Positions 37,901 through 49,474 of a stretch of 64,000 nucleotides of DNA are shown here, piece by piece; position 1 is the first letter of the stretch, and each line of letters begins with the position of its first letter. The notes below the pieces were generated by a model, which was given only the letters and a program-made list of their open reading frames with translations, did no database searches and was not told the DNA's origin. This DNA comes from Pomacea canaliculata (Eukaryota > Mollusca > Gastropoda > Architaenioglossa > Ampullariidae): assembly GCF_003073045.1 (NCBI RefSeq), contig NC_037593.1, positions 15,322,735 to 15,386,734 of the forward strand, written 5' to 3'. The position numbers and the translations under genes were made by a program.

Positions 37901-39403
37901 TGTCCTTGTTCACATCATCAGATTCTTCAGTCATCACGGTGGGAACAATGGTGTTCTGAAGAACCGTTTTTACACTTTCTTTATCTTCTTGTCCCCATTG
38001 TTTTGCTTCATTTTCAAGGTATTCTTGAGCTCCCTCATGAAAATCAAACTTGCAGTTCAAATTACCTTGAGGGGTTTCCCCCCAGTCCTCTTGGTCATCA
38101 CCCCAGTTGTCTTGACCATCACCCCAGCTGTCTTGACCTTCACCCCAGACATCCTTATTGTCCTTCTGATCTGACTTTATATTTGAGACATAATTGTATG
38201 ATACAGATTCATCTAAGAGTTGGGATCGGAATACTCTCCATCTGCAAAGATGTATGAATATACTGTTTAGTATGGATTTTACATTATGGAAAATGTTTTC
38301 AAAATTTGATATAACTTTCATCCATTCTGCTCATTGATCACCTCATATTTATTAACCACAAAATGAGCTTAAGTTACAAATGCATTTAAAGAGAAGTTAG
38401 TGACTGTTATCAGATACATATATTCACAATTATAACATGTAACAACAAATTTTGTATTATTAGAGTGATCTGATGTTCAAAGAATGATATGAACCAGCTA
38501 CGAGAGTTTATGAACTGTCGAGCACTCCATGGAAAGTATATCTCCTTCGTATGATTTGAAAACAGTTGGGATTTTTAAATATATTTAATTTATTGTTGCC
38601 GAAACTGCAACTTCACAGTATCACAAAACTTTAAAAAAATATATATATATATATTAAAACAAAATCAGCAAAGTGATTAAGGTTATCTGATAGTAAATGC
38701 ATATTCTTTTATTTTGTTATGTTCACTAAATAATTTTAAATTTGAATGTTGTTCCTTTTAGCTGTAAAATTTGTTTTAAATCCTTACCCATGACTCTCTC
38801 TGTAACATGTCTTTCCCAAACAAGCAAACACATACAGACATCTGTGGTATGGAGATCCATTCAGAGGGCAATAGATTTGTACTGCCAGTGACATTAATTG
38901 ACCACAAGGGTACATTTCACAGGTTCTGTCATGTTGTTGATCCATTTCTGCTTACAGGTTAACAAAAGTTTGTATCAATATTCTAAACGCACAAAAACAA
39001 CCACCCCACCCTTCCCACTACCCCCAACTCAAAAAGGCTAACTAAACACAAGGGGAAAAAAGCTACTATCTGACCAAGTATTAAAGAAAAAAGATTCTGA
39101 CTAAAATGTTTAGTCCAAATAATTAAACAGTGGAATACACTGCACATATACCCGTGATTCATTATCGACATGTAGACATTGTTAAAAAGAGTTGAATTTT
39201 GTGGATAAGAAAGAAGTTATTTGATAATTAACATAAGCAGACGCAGTAATTCCACACTATATACAAAAAAAAAAAGGAAAAGCATAAAACTTTATATATA
39301 CCGGGAAGCCTCCAATTTTATTTGTATGCCATGTGATCTGGTCCTCATCTTCTATCTTACAGTCACTGTGCGTTAAACCAAGCAAGACAGCCATGTTGCT
39401 CAT
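34974..39403 (-). CDS. PDCD2L: Programmed cell death protein 2-like, 7 exons
   Basis: PDCD2-family proteins are cytosolic chaperone-like factors linked to 40S ribosomal subunit assembly. Exons, minus strand: 39403-39302, 38947-38788, 38241-37680, 37457-37306, 36662-36540, 35545-35394, 35101-34974. N-terminus VLLGLTHSD..W.TNKIGGFP; zinc-binding block KCTLCGQLMSLAVQIYCPL (one missing base restored near 38901-38915) leading to HRCLYVFACL; WRVFRSQ at the exon 3 start. The PDCD2 C-terminal domain follows: ETYEKADVPHGDYQCHKF, CPEQCIRY, CSSCGGTLVFELQLVP, VEFGTVLIFTCKSSCW, ending QPDPDQYLLR. All junction phases agree. The model is about 459 residues, some 100 longer than human, because exon 3 holds a long acidic insert with a Trp-Gly repeat. 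Two DNA transposons sit in the intron between the exons at 35545 and 36540. Confidence 0.94.
35805..35983. mobile_element. Inverted-repeat element (MITE), copy 1, 179 bp
   Basis: Perfect 13-bp terminal inverted repeats (CAGGGCTTCTGCT and AGCAGAAGCCCTG) are flanked flush by the 6-bp direct repeat CACATA (35799-35804 and 35984-35989). Inside are three stem-loops in a row: TACGCAA/TTGCGTA; GGACCCC/GGGGTCC; and a perfect 12-bp stem CAGGGACCCCTT/AAGGGGTCCCTG with loop CTTCAGATTTTT. No coding capacity. The nearly identical copy 2 is at 61692-61866. The superfamily is uncertain: the CAGGG ends recall hAT, but a 6-bp duplication does not. Confidence 0.9.
36013..36467. mobile_element. Non-autonomous DNA transposon, about 455 bp, pogo/Tigger-like ends
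   Basis: Long imperfect terminal inverted repeats: the left end reads AGTCGGACCTCGCTAAGTCA and the right end, on the other strand, AGTCGGACCTCACTTAGTCG. The GACCTC..TAAGTC-type terminus recalls pogo/Tigger MITEs. A TA target duplication cannot be read cleanly because both edges lie in TA-rich DNA. No transposase frame. A C-run sits at about 36050. It lies only 30 bp from the 179-bp element. Confidence 0.7.
38081..38150 (-). repeat. In-frame 21-bp minisatellite in PDCD2L
   Basis: Three 21-bp units at 38081-38101, 38102-38122 and 38123-38143, plus a partial fourth, encode the 7-residue acidic repeat WGEGQDS, WGDGQDN, WGDDQED, then WGE. The unit is a multiple of three, so copy-number change keeps the frame. 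It lies in the low-complexity insert of exon 3, outside the zinc-binding and C-terminal domains. Confidence 0.9.
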
Positions 39404-41004
39404 CTATTGCATTAGATTGCTTTCCCTTGATGGCACTAAGGGAGACAACGTCATTCATGGACATAGTTACTTGCGTTGAAAGAATTAATTTAATGACCTA
39501 CAATCAATGAGAACAGGATAATAGCGATATTATAATCCTCATGAACCCTTAGCCTCTTCAAAAAAAAGGCTTACGACTGCACATTTTTTAAAGCTGGAAC
39601 CTCGTTTTCAGAAGTAAAGAAAGGTCTTCGTCTTCGCGAAAATCCGATAGCCTCTCCAACAGTGATCTTGAACTTCGATGCTTGTAGATTAGGTCTCATT
39701 ATTTTTTTTAACAATAAAATAATCCTTGATCTGGGTCTTATGGATTATCATCACGTTGCGGTGCTGTCTTTTGTTTTTAAACCCATTACGGCTGATGAAT
39801 CAAAGAGAAGGCCTGAATAACTGACATTAACATTATTTTCAAGCTTGATGAACGACAAAAATACTTTCTACGGAATGGAAGATGACAATAAACTGCAAAA
39901 TATGAAGACATTAAACATTTTCTTGAAATAAGGATGGGGGCGGGGGAAGACGAAGCTCTCGTGTATCCGGAAACTATACTAATAAGGCCACGTAACCCCT
40001 TCCACGCATCATTCATAGACGTCCAATTGATCTTGTGTCCTTAACATAAAAAATTGATAAGTGGGGGTCCCATATGTCTCTGTCCCAACATAAAATCATT
40101 GTGTATGTCATATCTTCTGTATGGTATCTGCTCGAGCCCTTCTGGATCACGATTTTCCCCCCTCTTTTAAAAGAATACATCCAAATAACGTGTCATTCCC
40201 GCTGTTCTTTCAAGCGAGCTAATGAAATCGTGGTGCACGGATTAATAATGCACTAACCAGAATAAAATCGACAAACAGGTAGATAGAGTGTTTAATATCG
40301 ATTTAATGTTTTTGAAAATGCTTTAATTACAATCGGTTCATATGTTATTAAGGAATGAAGATATATAGTCGAGATGACTCAGCGTGTTTCAGTGGAGGTG
40401 CTAAACGAGGACACGAAAAAAATACATATTTATACATAGATAATTTTAATATATTATATAATGCATCCATTATTTCAACAAAGCAATGAAAAGAATAGAG
40501 CAAGCTAGAGCACACTAATTAACCACATGCTTCTTTTGACACGACCACATGGCATAATGTGTGTGTGTGAGCGCTCGCGCACCATTTGTGGGACTAAAGA
40601 GGTGGTGATTCTATTACTGTGTTACGGCTTTTCCTTTAATTATATATGACGTGATCTACTTAATAGTTACATTTGTGCACAAGCTTACATTTGGGAAAAT
40701 AGCAATTGGTCGAATGGTATTGTAAACCATTAAAGTCTCGCACAATAGGGAAATTTATCGTTTAATGATGAAATTGACTTGATATTTATAAATGTGTTAA
40801 CTACAAAGATGTTTCTTTTGCACAGGGGGTCTCATGTTTTCAAGTGTATGATCTGGAGCCACTAAACAGATACTTAACAGTTGCTGACAGTAAAAGATTG
40901 TGCAGACTTAAAATAAAATGCTTATATTACTTCAGAGAGTTCTTTAGAAACATACAAAAGTAAAGATTGATTTCACATATCAGAACTCATCATGAAAAAT
41001 CTTA
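39404..41004. other. Divergent intergenic region between PDCD2L and SLC22A18-like gene
   Basis: Both genes point outward, so their promoters lie here. Just upstream of the PDCD2L ATG the DNA is moderately GC-rich. A short GT run and GCGCTCGCGC lie at 40559-40580. No exon or named repeat was recognised. Confidence 0.45.
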
Positions 41005-44000
41005 ATGGAGCTAAAAGGAAATGAATTTAACAATTCAGAGAAAATAGACAAGGCAGATCCTGTGACTGCTGTAGAATCTGGTGGATACTCTCCCTTCCCA
41101 AAGTCTAACATCATGGATCGAGAAAGAGATAGGAGAACTATCCTCACAACTCATTTGAATATTTTCCTTTATTCATCTTGCTTTTGGATCCAGACTGGAA
41201 CACTTCCTGTAAGTTTGAATATGTGTGTCTCATGTATATATATATATGATAGCCATTGGTCTAGACATTTTTTCTGCTGTATTGTTTAGACAGTGATGTT
41301 CACTATTAATATTTTGCTGATTTTTATCATCATATCCATTTGTATCATTGAGATGTTTTATATTATAATGACTGCTTGATTCACCATTTGAAACTGTAAA
41401 TTTAACAACTAATGGAAGTGCATGCATGCATCGTATATAAACTGACAATGGTTCTGATTGTTATCCACCTTCTTTCTCTGGTTTTTAACAGTACTTGACC
41501 AAGAGGCTCGGTGCAGATCCAGTGATGTTTGGATATCTACAGACAACATTTGCACTTGTGCAGCTTGGTGGTGGTCCTTTGTTTGGTCGTTTTGGAGACA
41601 TTTTTGGTGGCCGAGCAGCAATGGCACTTGCATTTGCAGCAGCTTTTTGTCATACTTCCTGCTAGGGCTGTCAAACTCTATTCCTGTGCTTTTCCTTTCT
41701 CGCCTTCCATCAGTCTTCATGCATGCTATGCAAGGTAAACTGTTGAGAAATAAAAGAAAAGAAAGGAATGCAAGCAGTGATGGTGGTATGAGATTGCACA
41801 AAATTGTTTGTATTATTTTGTATGAATAGCTTCAAGCTAGAACATAGTGCATTATTATTATCATTTTATAAGTGCATGTCCATGTAGTAATTTTGTTTCC
41901 ATACTTTATTTACTGTTTATGTCCTTTTTGTTTGATGCTTCTTTTGTTAAATCCCATATTCAGGCGGTCAGATGATTGTTACCGATATTGGAGACAGCAG
42001 CCAGAGAGCAGATGCACTGGGCAAACTTGGAATGTCCTATGGTGTTGGCATGGTTGTTGGTCCATTTATAGGAGGACTTGTCACAAAGCACTTCGGGTAA
42101 TGAGTCTTATGTTATTTTAGATTCTCTCTGTACCTTAGACATTTGTTGCGACAGCTTTACACTACAACACTGATAACTTCTACATTACTTTGGTCCAATA
42201 TGTTGGCATTCAAACAGATTGGATGATGGACAGTAAGCAATTTTTAAAAATAAATGCATGATTTTTGGTAATACTTGTGAACATCTGTTAGCTGGATCTT
42301 GTAGATGGATAACTTAATTTGTGACTTTATTATCCTTGTTGTCCTCATCATCTTCCTCCTCTTTTTCCATCTCATCAGACCCTCTAGCCCTATTGACTGC
42401 TGATTAATAATATTATGTGCACCACCATCTATCTCAGTTCTCTGCCATTTTCTGGGTTGTGCTCAGCTGTGTTTGGTCCACTTCTTGGGTGTTATCTTTA
42501 TTTGTCTGCTTGTTTTACCTCCCTGTACTATTCCATGCATGATCAAATTTGGAAATCCTGATGATCTTGAAGTGTTCTCAAACCATTTGAGCATGCATCT
42601 ATTCACTGTATTCAGATCTTATAAATTATTTTACCAGTTTTGTCCTTCATCACTGGGGATGTGGCCTTTGAAGATCTTTTCAGAAAGATCTTTTTAATGT
42701 CTATTGCTAGCATAAAAAAATTTGAGTACTTTCGTTGCAGCAGTCTGCATTATTTAGAAAGCATCATGGAATGTGATATGCTCTTGTTTGTTGTTTGCTG
42801 AAATCATAATTTTTGGGGGAGTCTAGAGCAATAAGATTTGATAAGAGTTTATAGTTCTTACCATAACTTCTGCATAAACAGGAGGAAGAGAGAGACAGAG
42901 TAACCAGTATTCTTCATTTTTTACTTATTTACTTATTTGTTTATCATTAAACAGTGAGGAGTTTGCAGCATTTTTGGCGGCGGCTGGCTCTGCTATAAGC
43001 GTTTTCCTGGTTTTGCAATTTGTACCTCATCAGACCAAAAATCTTTCAGCATCCTCTAACAAAGTGGCGGAGGGTGAGTTTATTTTGATGAGTATGGCTG
43101 ACTCAGTCCACATTGCAAGAACATTGTTTCTTCTATATATGCATTTCTGACAAGTGGGCTATTTGCAGACTTTTAGAGCAGACCACACTGAATTCAATTT
43201 AACACTGACACAAAATGTAAAAGAAAATCTTTTGTCATTAATAGAAATGGTGAAATAGAGGCACATAAACATTATCTTTGTCTGTTTACAGGAAAATCTT
43301 CTGGCAGCCTTTTTAGTTTGGGAAAATGGTATGCTCTAATAATGGCTCCTGGAGCTTTATTTTTACTATTTATCCGCTTGGCATCAGGTAAAATATGTTG
43401 CTTTGAAAAGGATGTTTTAATATAATGTATGTTGCTGGCCTTTTAGCTCTTCGCTCTGAGTGATGTTATAATTTACTTCTGAGGTTATAATTTACTTCTA
43501 AGTAGATAGGCTGTCTTATTGATGATATTAATGAATATACTGCAGAAAAAAACATAAATGACTACCTGGGAAAAAATTGAAAAAAAAACCCCTGTAGGGT
43601 CACTTTGTATAGAAAGATTAACATTGCAAGGGAATGAAGTAAAAGGGGCAGTCAAATGAAATGTAGTGGATGCGGGGCTTTATACAGGTTGTAACATGCA
43701 GTATTAGCTTGTATAATAGGTGTTATTGTATATCATTTTCACATGGCATTGTAGCATCTGAGTAGCAAAACATTCTAAATATACTAATTGCCTATATTAT
43801 TTAAATTTCAGGTGTCCCAATTGGGATATTTCAAAGCATGTTTCAAGTAGTAGCCATGGAAAGATTTTCTTTGGAGCCAGACCAGAATGGCTACCTCATG
43901 TCCTACATTGGTGTCACTACCATGGTAGATAGAAACTGAAAAAAGTTATTTCATTTTTTTTTAATGAAAAAGCATCTTTCATGGTCTAGTCTGTGATCGG

Positions 44001-46127
44001 CCATTATATTTTTCCTTTTTAATAAACATGAATTCTCGAATACTCATTTGTCTCAAAGGCTAGCAGAAAATATACTATTTTGCAGTTGTTTTTTTTGGTA
44101 AATACTGTTTAACTTACCTCAATATTATATCACTTATAGCAGATTGTTTGAAGTAAGGGAAATATTAAATACAAAATTATATCACTTTTGTTCTTAAATT
44201 GAGAGATTGATACATAGATTTATCTTTTAGATTTTTGTTTTCTTGATCAATAGATGCAGCTCCTTCTTTCCCTTGTTCACTTAATCCAATCTTTGGTACA
44301 CTATTAGCCAGATCCAAAAACATCTTGCATCTAATGCCACCACTAAAACTGTTATTTCCCTCATTATGTCTCACATTGCCTGTGTCTGTTGCAACTCTCT
44401 TCTGGTCATTTGGCTCAATTGTCCATATCTTTCAACATGTCCAAAACAAGGCTAGTTTCCTCATCTGCCAAAATAAAACACCACCTTCCCTGGCTAAGTT
44501 GACTTCCAATATCTAAACACATTGAATACTCTTGCCGTCAATGTCCTCTGTTACAAATGTTTTAAGGGCTCTGCCCCCACCAACACATTTCAGATCTATG
44601 TACTGCTTTGTTTTCTCTGACTCTTTTTCGGATTCCCTCTAGCTGTTATATTCCTTGAACAAGACTCAGTACATTCTATTATCTATCTCTAGTCTGCTCC
44701 TCCATGCTTGCCAAAAACCTATTCTTTGTTCAAAACTTCTCTGAAATCTTATTCTTTTCTCTTGCTGTTGTTGTGACCTGCCTCCCTATACTAGGGTTAA
44801 GAGTATATACACATTCTTGTTTTTATTTTTGATTTACTTATTTTTGTGTATAGGCATGTATGAGAGCTTAATTTTCTATAACAAGAGTAAGCACATTAAA
44901 AATACATTAGTTATCATTGTTTGTTCACATCTACTATTATTCTTGCTACTTAATCTTTCCCCAAAATTCTGGTCTTTCAGAAAATTATGAAATCTTTTCA
45001 TATCTAAAAGATTATAATTTACATAAAAATAAACTTCTCAGATTATTTATATGATTAAATTTAATATTTTTTTTATGGACCTCTTCATTAAATAAAGGAA
45101 AAAAATTTCTGAGAAAGATTGCGAATGTCATTGATGCATGGCTTATATGTGGTACAGTCAAAGTTACCTTTCAGATTGTGCAAGGTGTTGGTGTTGGAAT
45201 TGTGACGAAGCAGTTCACTGAAAGTAGCACCCTTCTAGCCTCATCATTTCTCCTTCTCTGGGCATACCTGTTACTGGTGAGTAGCAAGACTGAAGAAACT
45301 GAAGTAGCTAATTAATGTCTTTTAATTTGGTGTTTAGATACAAAGAAATATGTTAAACTTTGTTCTTTACAGTTTCTCCCATGTTCTTAAGAAAGATTGT
45401 GATGAAAATGCTGGATGTACTGCTGATTATTGCACTAGTTCTAGGACATTTTGTGCAGAATGGTATCTACAGATTTTCTCATATGCTCCAACAGTTATCA
45501 CTGATGTTTGATTTTCCAGGCTCAGGTAACATCAGTTGTACAACTGTGCATAGTGTGTTTACCACTGGTAGTAGGATTGACAACACAAAATGTCGTCATC
45601 ACCAGTGCCCTAACACATACCGTTGGCCTAGAGGATACAGGTTGAAACATTTTAATACACTTGAAACATTCTTAATGCTGTTATGTGTCTTGTTAACTTC
45701 TTTACCACAGAAGTTAATGGGTCAGAAAACGAAATTTATGCAGCATGAAATCCTGTTTACATCTATGTCCCTTAGTCCTGTTAGATATTCTTGTGTTAGA
45801 AAACAGTGACATCCCCTTCACTGTGTTTAGATGCACATATAAAAGAAGACTGAGACACCTTTTGTAAAGAACTTATCATTCATGAGGTCTTATCTTTTAA
45901 AATTAATACTGAAACCTATTTTATTTTCTAAATAAATTCTGTGCAGGTGCATGCTGGGTCTCAACATGGCAGTCAACTCATTAGTGCGATCAGTTTCTCC
46001 TTTTGTTGGAGGATACATGCTGAGAGAATATGGTTTCTCATCGTTTGGATACTTAGGTGCTATTACAAGTGCCATGGTAACGGTTGTCTTGTACAGTCAC
46101 CATAGAAGACAAACCAACCATCAATGA
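41005..46127 (+). CDS. SLC22A18: Major facilitator superfamily transporter, SLC22A18-like, 9 exons
   Basis: A 12-helix membrane transporter; the vertebrate protein is thought to export organic cations by proton exchange. Exons: 41005-41208, 41492-41734, 41964-42096, 42955-43073, 43292-43387, 43812-43924, 45175-45276, 45520-45640, 45947-46127. After helix 1 comes YLTKRLGADPVMFGYLQTTF, then GGGPLFGRFGD (the MFS loop 2-3 motif G..FGR..D), FLSRLPSVFMHAMQGG, MIVTDIGDSSQRADALGKLG and FIGGLVTKHFG. NGYLMSYIG, VGVGIVTKQF and a closing MLGLNMAVNSLVRSVSPFVG follow. These align with human SLC22A18 in order. The model is about 437 residues against 424. One base is missing near 41640-41650 and one near 45947-45952; all other phases agree. 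The ATG at 41005 opens a short polar tail. Confidence 0.93.
44290..44960 (+). mobile_element. CR1/L2-like LINE, C-terminal part, in SLC22A18 intron 6
   Basis: The plus strand reads a decayed reverse-transcriptase C-terminus: LFWSFGSIVHIFQHVQNKA resembles the family's LLFGLP..LISRLQRVQNAA, followed by HHLPWLS.LPIS (H..LHWLPV) and a long T-rich 3' part. The copy is 5'-truncated and heavily decayed. Confidence 0.65.
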
Positions 46128-49100
46128 AGCCACCGAGCAGCAATATTTTCCATTTTCTTTGATCAGAATGAAAATGGAAGATAACATATCTATTAGAAGA
46201 TTTTTGGATTTTCCTTTATGCTAAATGTGTTTCTTTTGAAATGTGTTTTTTTTCCTTTTAACCAGAAGATAAAAAGTGTAGTTGCTCAAAAATGTCACAG
46301 GTATTTGTTGAAAAGCCTTTGTTAATGTGCTATAGGTGTATAATTAAATTTGAATCTTATCTTTCCTTGAAAGCGAATTTTATGGCTAAGAGACTGGATA
46401 AAGTGTGCTATAAATATTGTCTTTTTGCATATATCTTTGATGTGTCCTATTTACACAAACACAAGCACGCATTGTACACATGCATACACACATTGTACAC
46501 ACCACTATCTGCGATCTTTTTAGTCTTCAAAAAGAACAAGTTAAAATGAATAGATTTTATGAATTATTGGAATGGTTTGGGTTACAAAAGGCTGAAAGGC
46601 TGATTTAATGTAAGAAAGTCACTATTTTTTGTTGCCACAATTTAGAATGTACACATGAATATTTATATTAGCCCATGCATAAATGCTTCATAATTTTGAT
46701 GTTTTAATAATTTATGTGTTCATGAACACATTATATGTAAGTAGTAGTTCATATGAACATTGTATGGCTGTTTTTGAAAGCATTTTTTTTTTCACATTTA
46801 CTTGCCTCAAACAAGCTATAGTTTGTATTGAAATAAATCTGAATTTCAAACATCTATAAAAAGATTCACATGTGCCTGTATTAATATGATTTGCTGCCTT
46901 AAAATGGGAGATAATCAGAACTGACAGACATGAAGACAGAAACAGCTCAAATTCTTGCCACTTTAAATTTTCTTCACTACTGTGGTTAACACTCTCTCAT
47001 GATGAGGCATCTTTCATTTGTTATTGGGTGTAAATAAATAAAGAAAATATTGCAGTTTTTGGAATTTATTTTACTCACGTCATTTCACCCTTTGCAGTGC
47101 ATACAATTTTAATGGTTATAAACGCTTCCTATCAATTGACCTTCCACTATAGACACCAGTTGTCAGTACCAGTTGACAATAAAGATTTAGTAATACATAT
47201 TCGTATAGAACACAGAAAAAGCCCTAGTTCAAAGTGCTTAGACTTAGATGATCATGTACAAATCAATCATTGAAGAAAATGCATATATAAGTTGCTACAT
47301 GTACATAGACCCTATATATTCTGTTACCAACCACTACCTCAGCAATGCATGGTCTTAAAACGGCATCAAGAAAAACATAGAAGGAACATAAGACGTACTT
47401 TAAATTGTGCAAAGGATTTGTGAAAAATGGAAGTCAGAAGAATCAATTCTCGAAATGACCTATTTCAAGAAACAAAACATTCTAGTATGTATATAGTTCT
47501 TGCTATATTGCTATTGAAAAGCTGATGATACTTGTTTGCTGATTTTCTTAAGTCTTGTTGGCTTTTGAAGGTGAATTACTTTGACTCCTATAGCAATTAA
47601 CCTCATGTACTGAGCAATCAATATAACAACTGGTGGCAGACTAGAAGTTTTTAGTCGGATGTAGTTCAGATCACTTGCTTAAATGTTAAAAGAAAAATTA
47701 TCCTACAAAAACTCTCGAAAACGCGCGCGCACGCATACAGTTTCCAAATAAGATCGTTTGCAAAGTTGTTACAGTAAATGGCCACATACGATTTCAATGG
47801 GAGAAAAATATATATGGGTTATTTTCTTTGACCGTACATTAAGTTCTCAGCCCATTACCTCTTAATGAAAAATATTCACTATCAGCTCTTAAAGGCTTGC
47901 AAATGCGTTTTGATAAGATGAACGATACATGCTGAGGGCAAGGGAATATTTTCCTGTCTCATAAACACGGACCTTGTTCGTAAGATGACTATTCACGGAA
48001 CGGACTTACATGACTGTTTGGTAAGAATCACGTTAAAAATCATCAAACCAAATGGAGAAAAGTTGTATGAATAAAGTACTATAGCTAAACATGATTGAAT
48101 TTGTGTAACATCTTTACCAACAGTAAAAGTTATGTTTTCATTCAATTATTTCATTTCAATCTCGCGGGGGACAATGTTTGAGACAACCTCTCTGGATAAC
48201 CACAACACAGTGACCTTATTAATTGTTCTTCCGGTTCCAATCAGAGAAAAGAAAGTAGATTCGTGGAAAGTGAATTGCTGGTATACCCGGGTTAGCAGGT
48301 ATAAGATAATATTGTTGTTATTTAATATCTTAACAACAATGTATTTCCATTACCTACCAGCTAGACATAAAACGAGTACGCATCTCTATTTTTTAAAAAA
48401 AAAAGCGTAATGCATATATGCGGCCTTTCCTGTTACCATGTTATTTATTGATATTGCCTTGTGATACGTGAAGGAAAAAAAATGGAGCGACGAAAGTTAC
48501 AGCGATCGACTAGATTAAACGCTAAGCTGACATCGCGTGTACCCAGATTTTCGTCGTGGAATGAAGTGAAGGTTTTATTCATATTCGCAGTTCAGAAAAT
48601 ACTGATGTCAGATACTGTATAGTGTCTGTACTAGTGATAACATTTTATCGGGAAGAAGAATGATACCACTAAAACTATTTTAGAGTCTTACTGAGTATTC
48701 CACAATTGTAAAATGATTTCATAGTTCTAAAATATAATGCTAATGAGTGATATATCAGTGCTTATCAACAACACTGTCAGCAAAATCTGGACTATTTTGA
48801 GACTCCAGTTAACAGGAAGCAGACATACCTATCTTACTTTCACTTTTACATCTGTATAAAAGAGCCACTAGATATCAGTATTGATGTTCAGTAATGTGAT
48901 GTAAAACATTGACTTGGATATATCCTTTGGTGTCAGCTCATTTATTTTAATGTTGTGGATTATTGTTTTATTGGTATGTGTATTCTGTACCTAGAAGATT
49001 GCTTGACTTCTGGCATAAGTTTGCAAACAATTTAAGAGGAATCAGTTTCTGATTTGCCTTAGAAGTAAACATTTTTAGGATTATGTTGCATTTTGTATCA

Positions 49101-49474
49101 AAAGACTTTAAATCTCAATGTACAGTTGTAAAGATGTGATGTTAGGTGTACTGTTGGGTAGTAGCTATTTAATCTCAAAGTAAAATAAACTGATAATCAG
49201 GGACTCAAATACTTAGTGGGCAGTCTGGAGGTGACAAAGATGTATTAGTTGATGACGACCTGTCTCTGCCACTTTTCTGCATATCTATTTAAAAAAAAAT
49301 TTTTTTCTTAAAGGGAGTGAAGTTTGTGGGTGAATGTGTGTACAAACATGCATGTATGCGTTCATATGCTGGTGTATTTGTAAACTGGTATACTGATCAT
49401 TTTTCCAGTACTTGCCTTCTGTTGTCACACATGAAGAATTCGTATGAGTGCACCTCAGCAACAAGTAAATCACC
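46128..49474. other. Intergenic region between SLC22A18-like and TRANK1-like genes
   Basis: The first 900 bases should hold the SLC22A18 3' UTR (AATAAA-type signals at about 46832 and 47032). A more CpG-rich patch at 47.7-48.6 kb may hold the promoter of the next gene. Within it, ATG at 48483 opens 46 codons (MERRKLQRSTRLNAKLTSRV..) that I cannot assign. No other coding signal was recognised. Confidence 0.4.

Noticed and set aside
37853-38257. Plus-strand 134-codon open frame
   Set aside because: It is the antisense of PDCD2L exon 3; its regularity comes from the 21-bp repeat.
48483-48620. Short frame starting MERRKLQRSTRLNAKL upstream of the TRANK1-like gene
   Set aside because: It has only 46 codons, no recognisable family and a weak donor after the first 30 codons. 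It may be an upstream ORF or chance.
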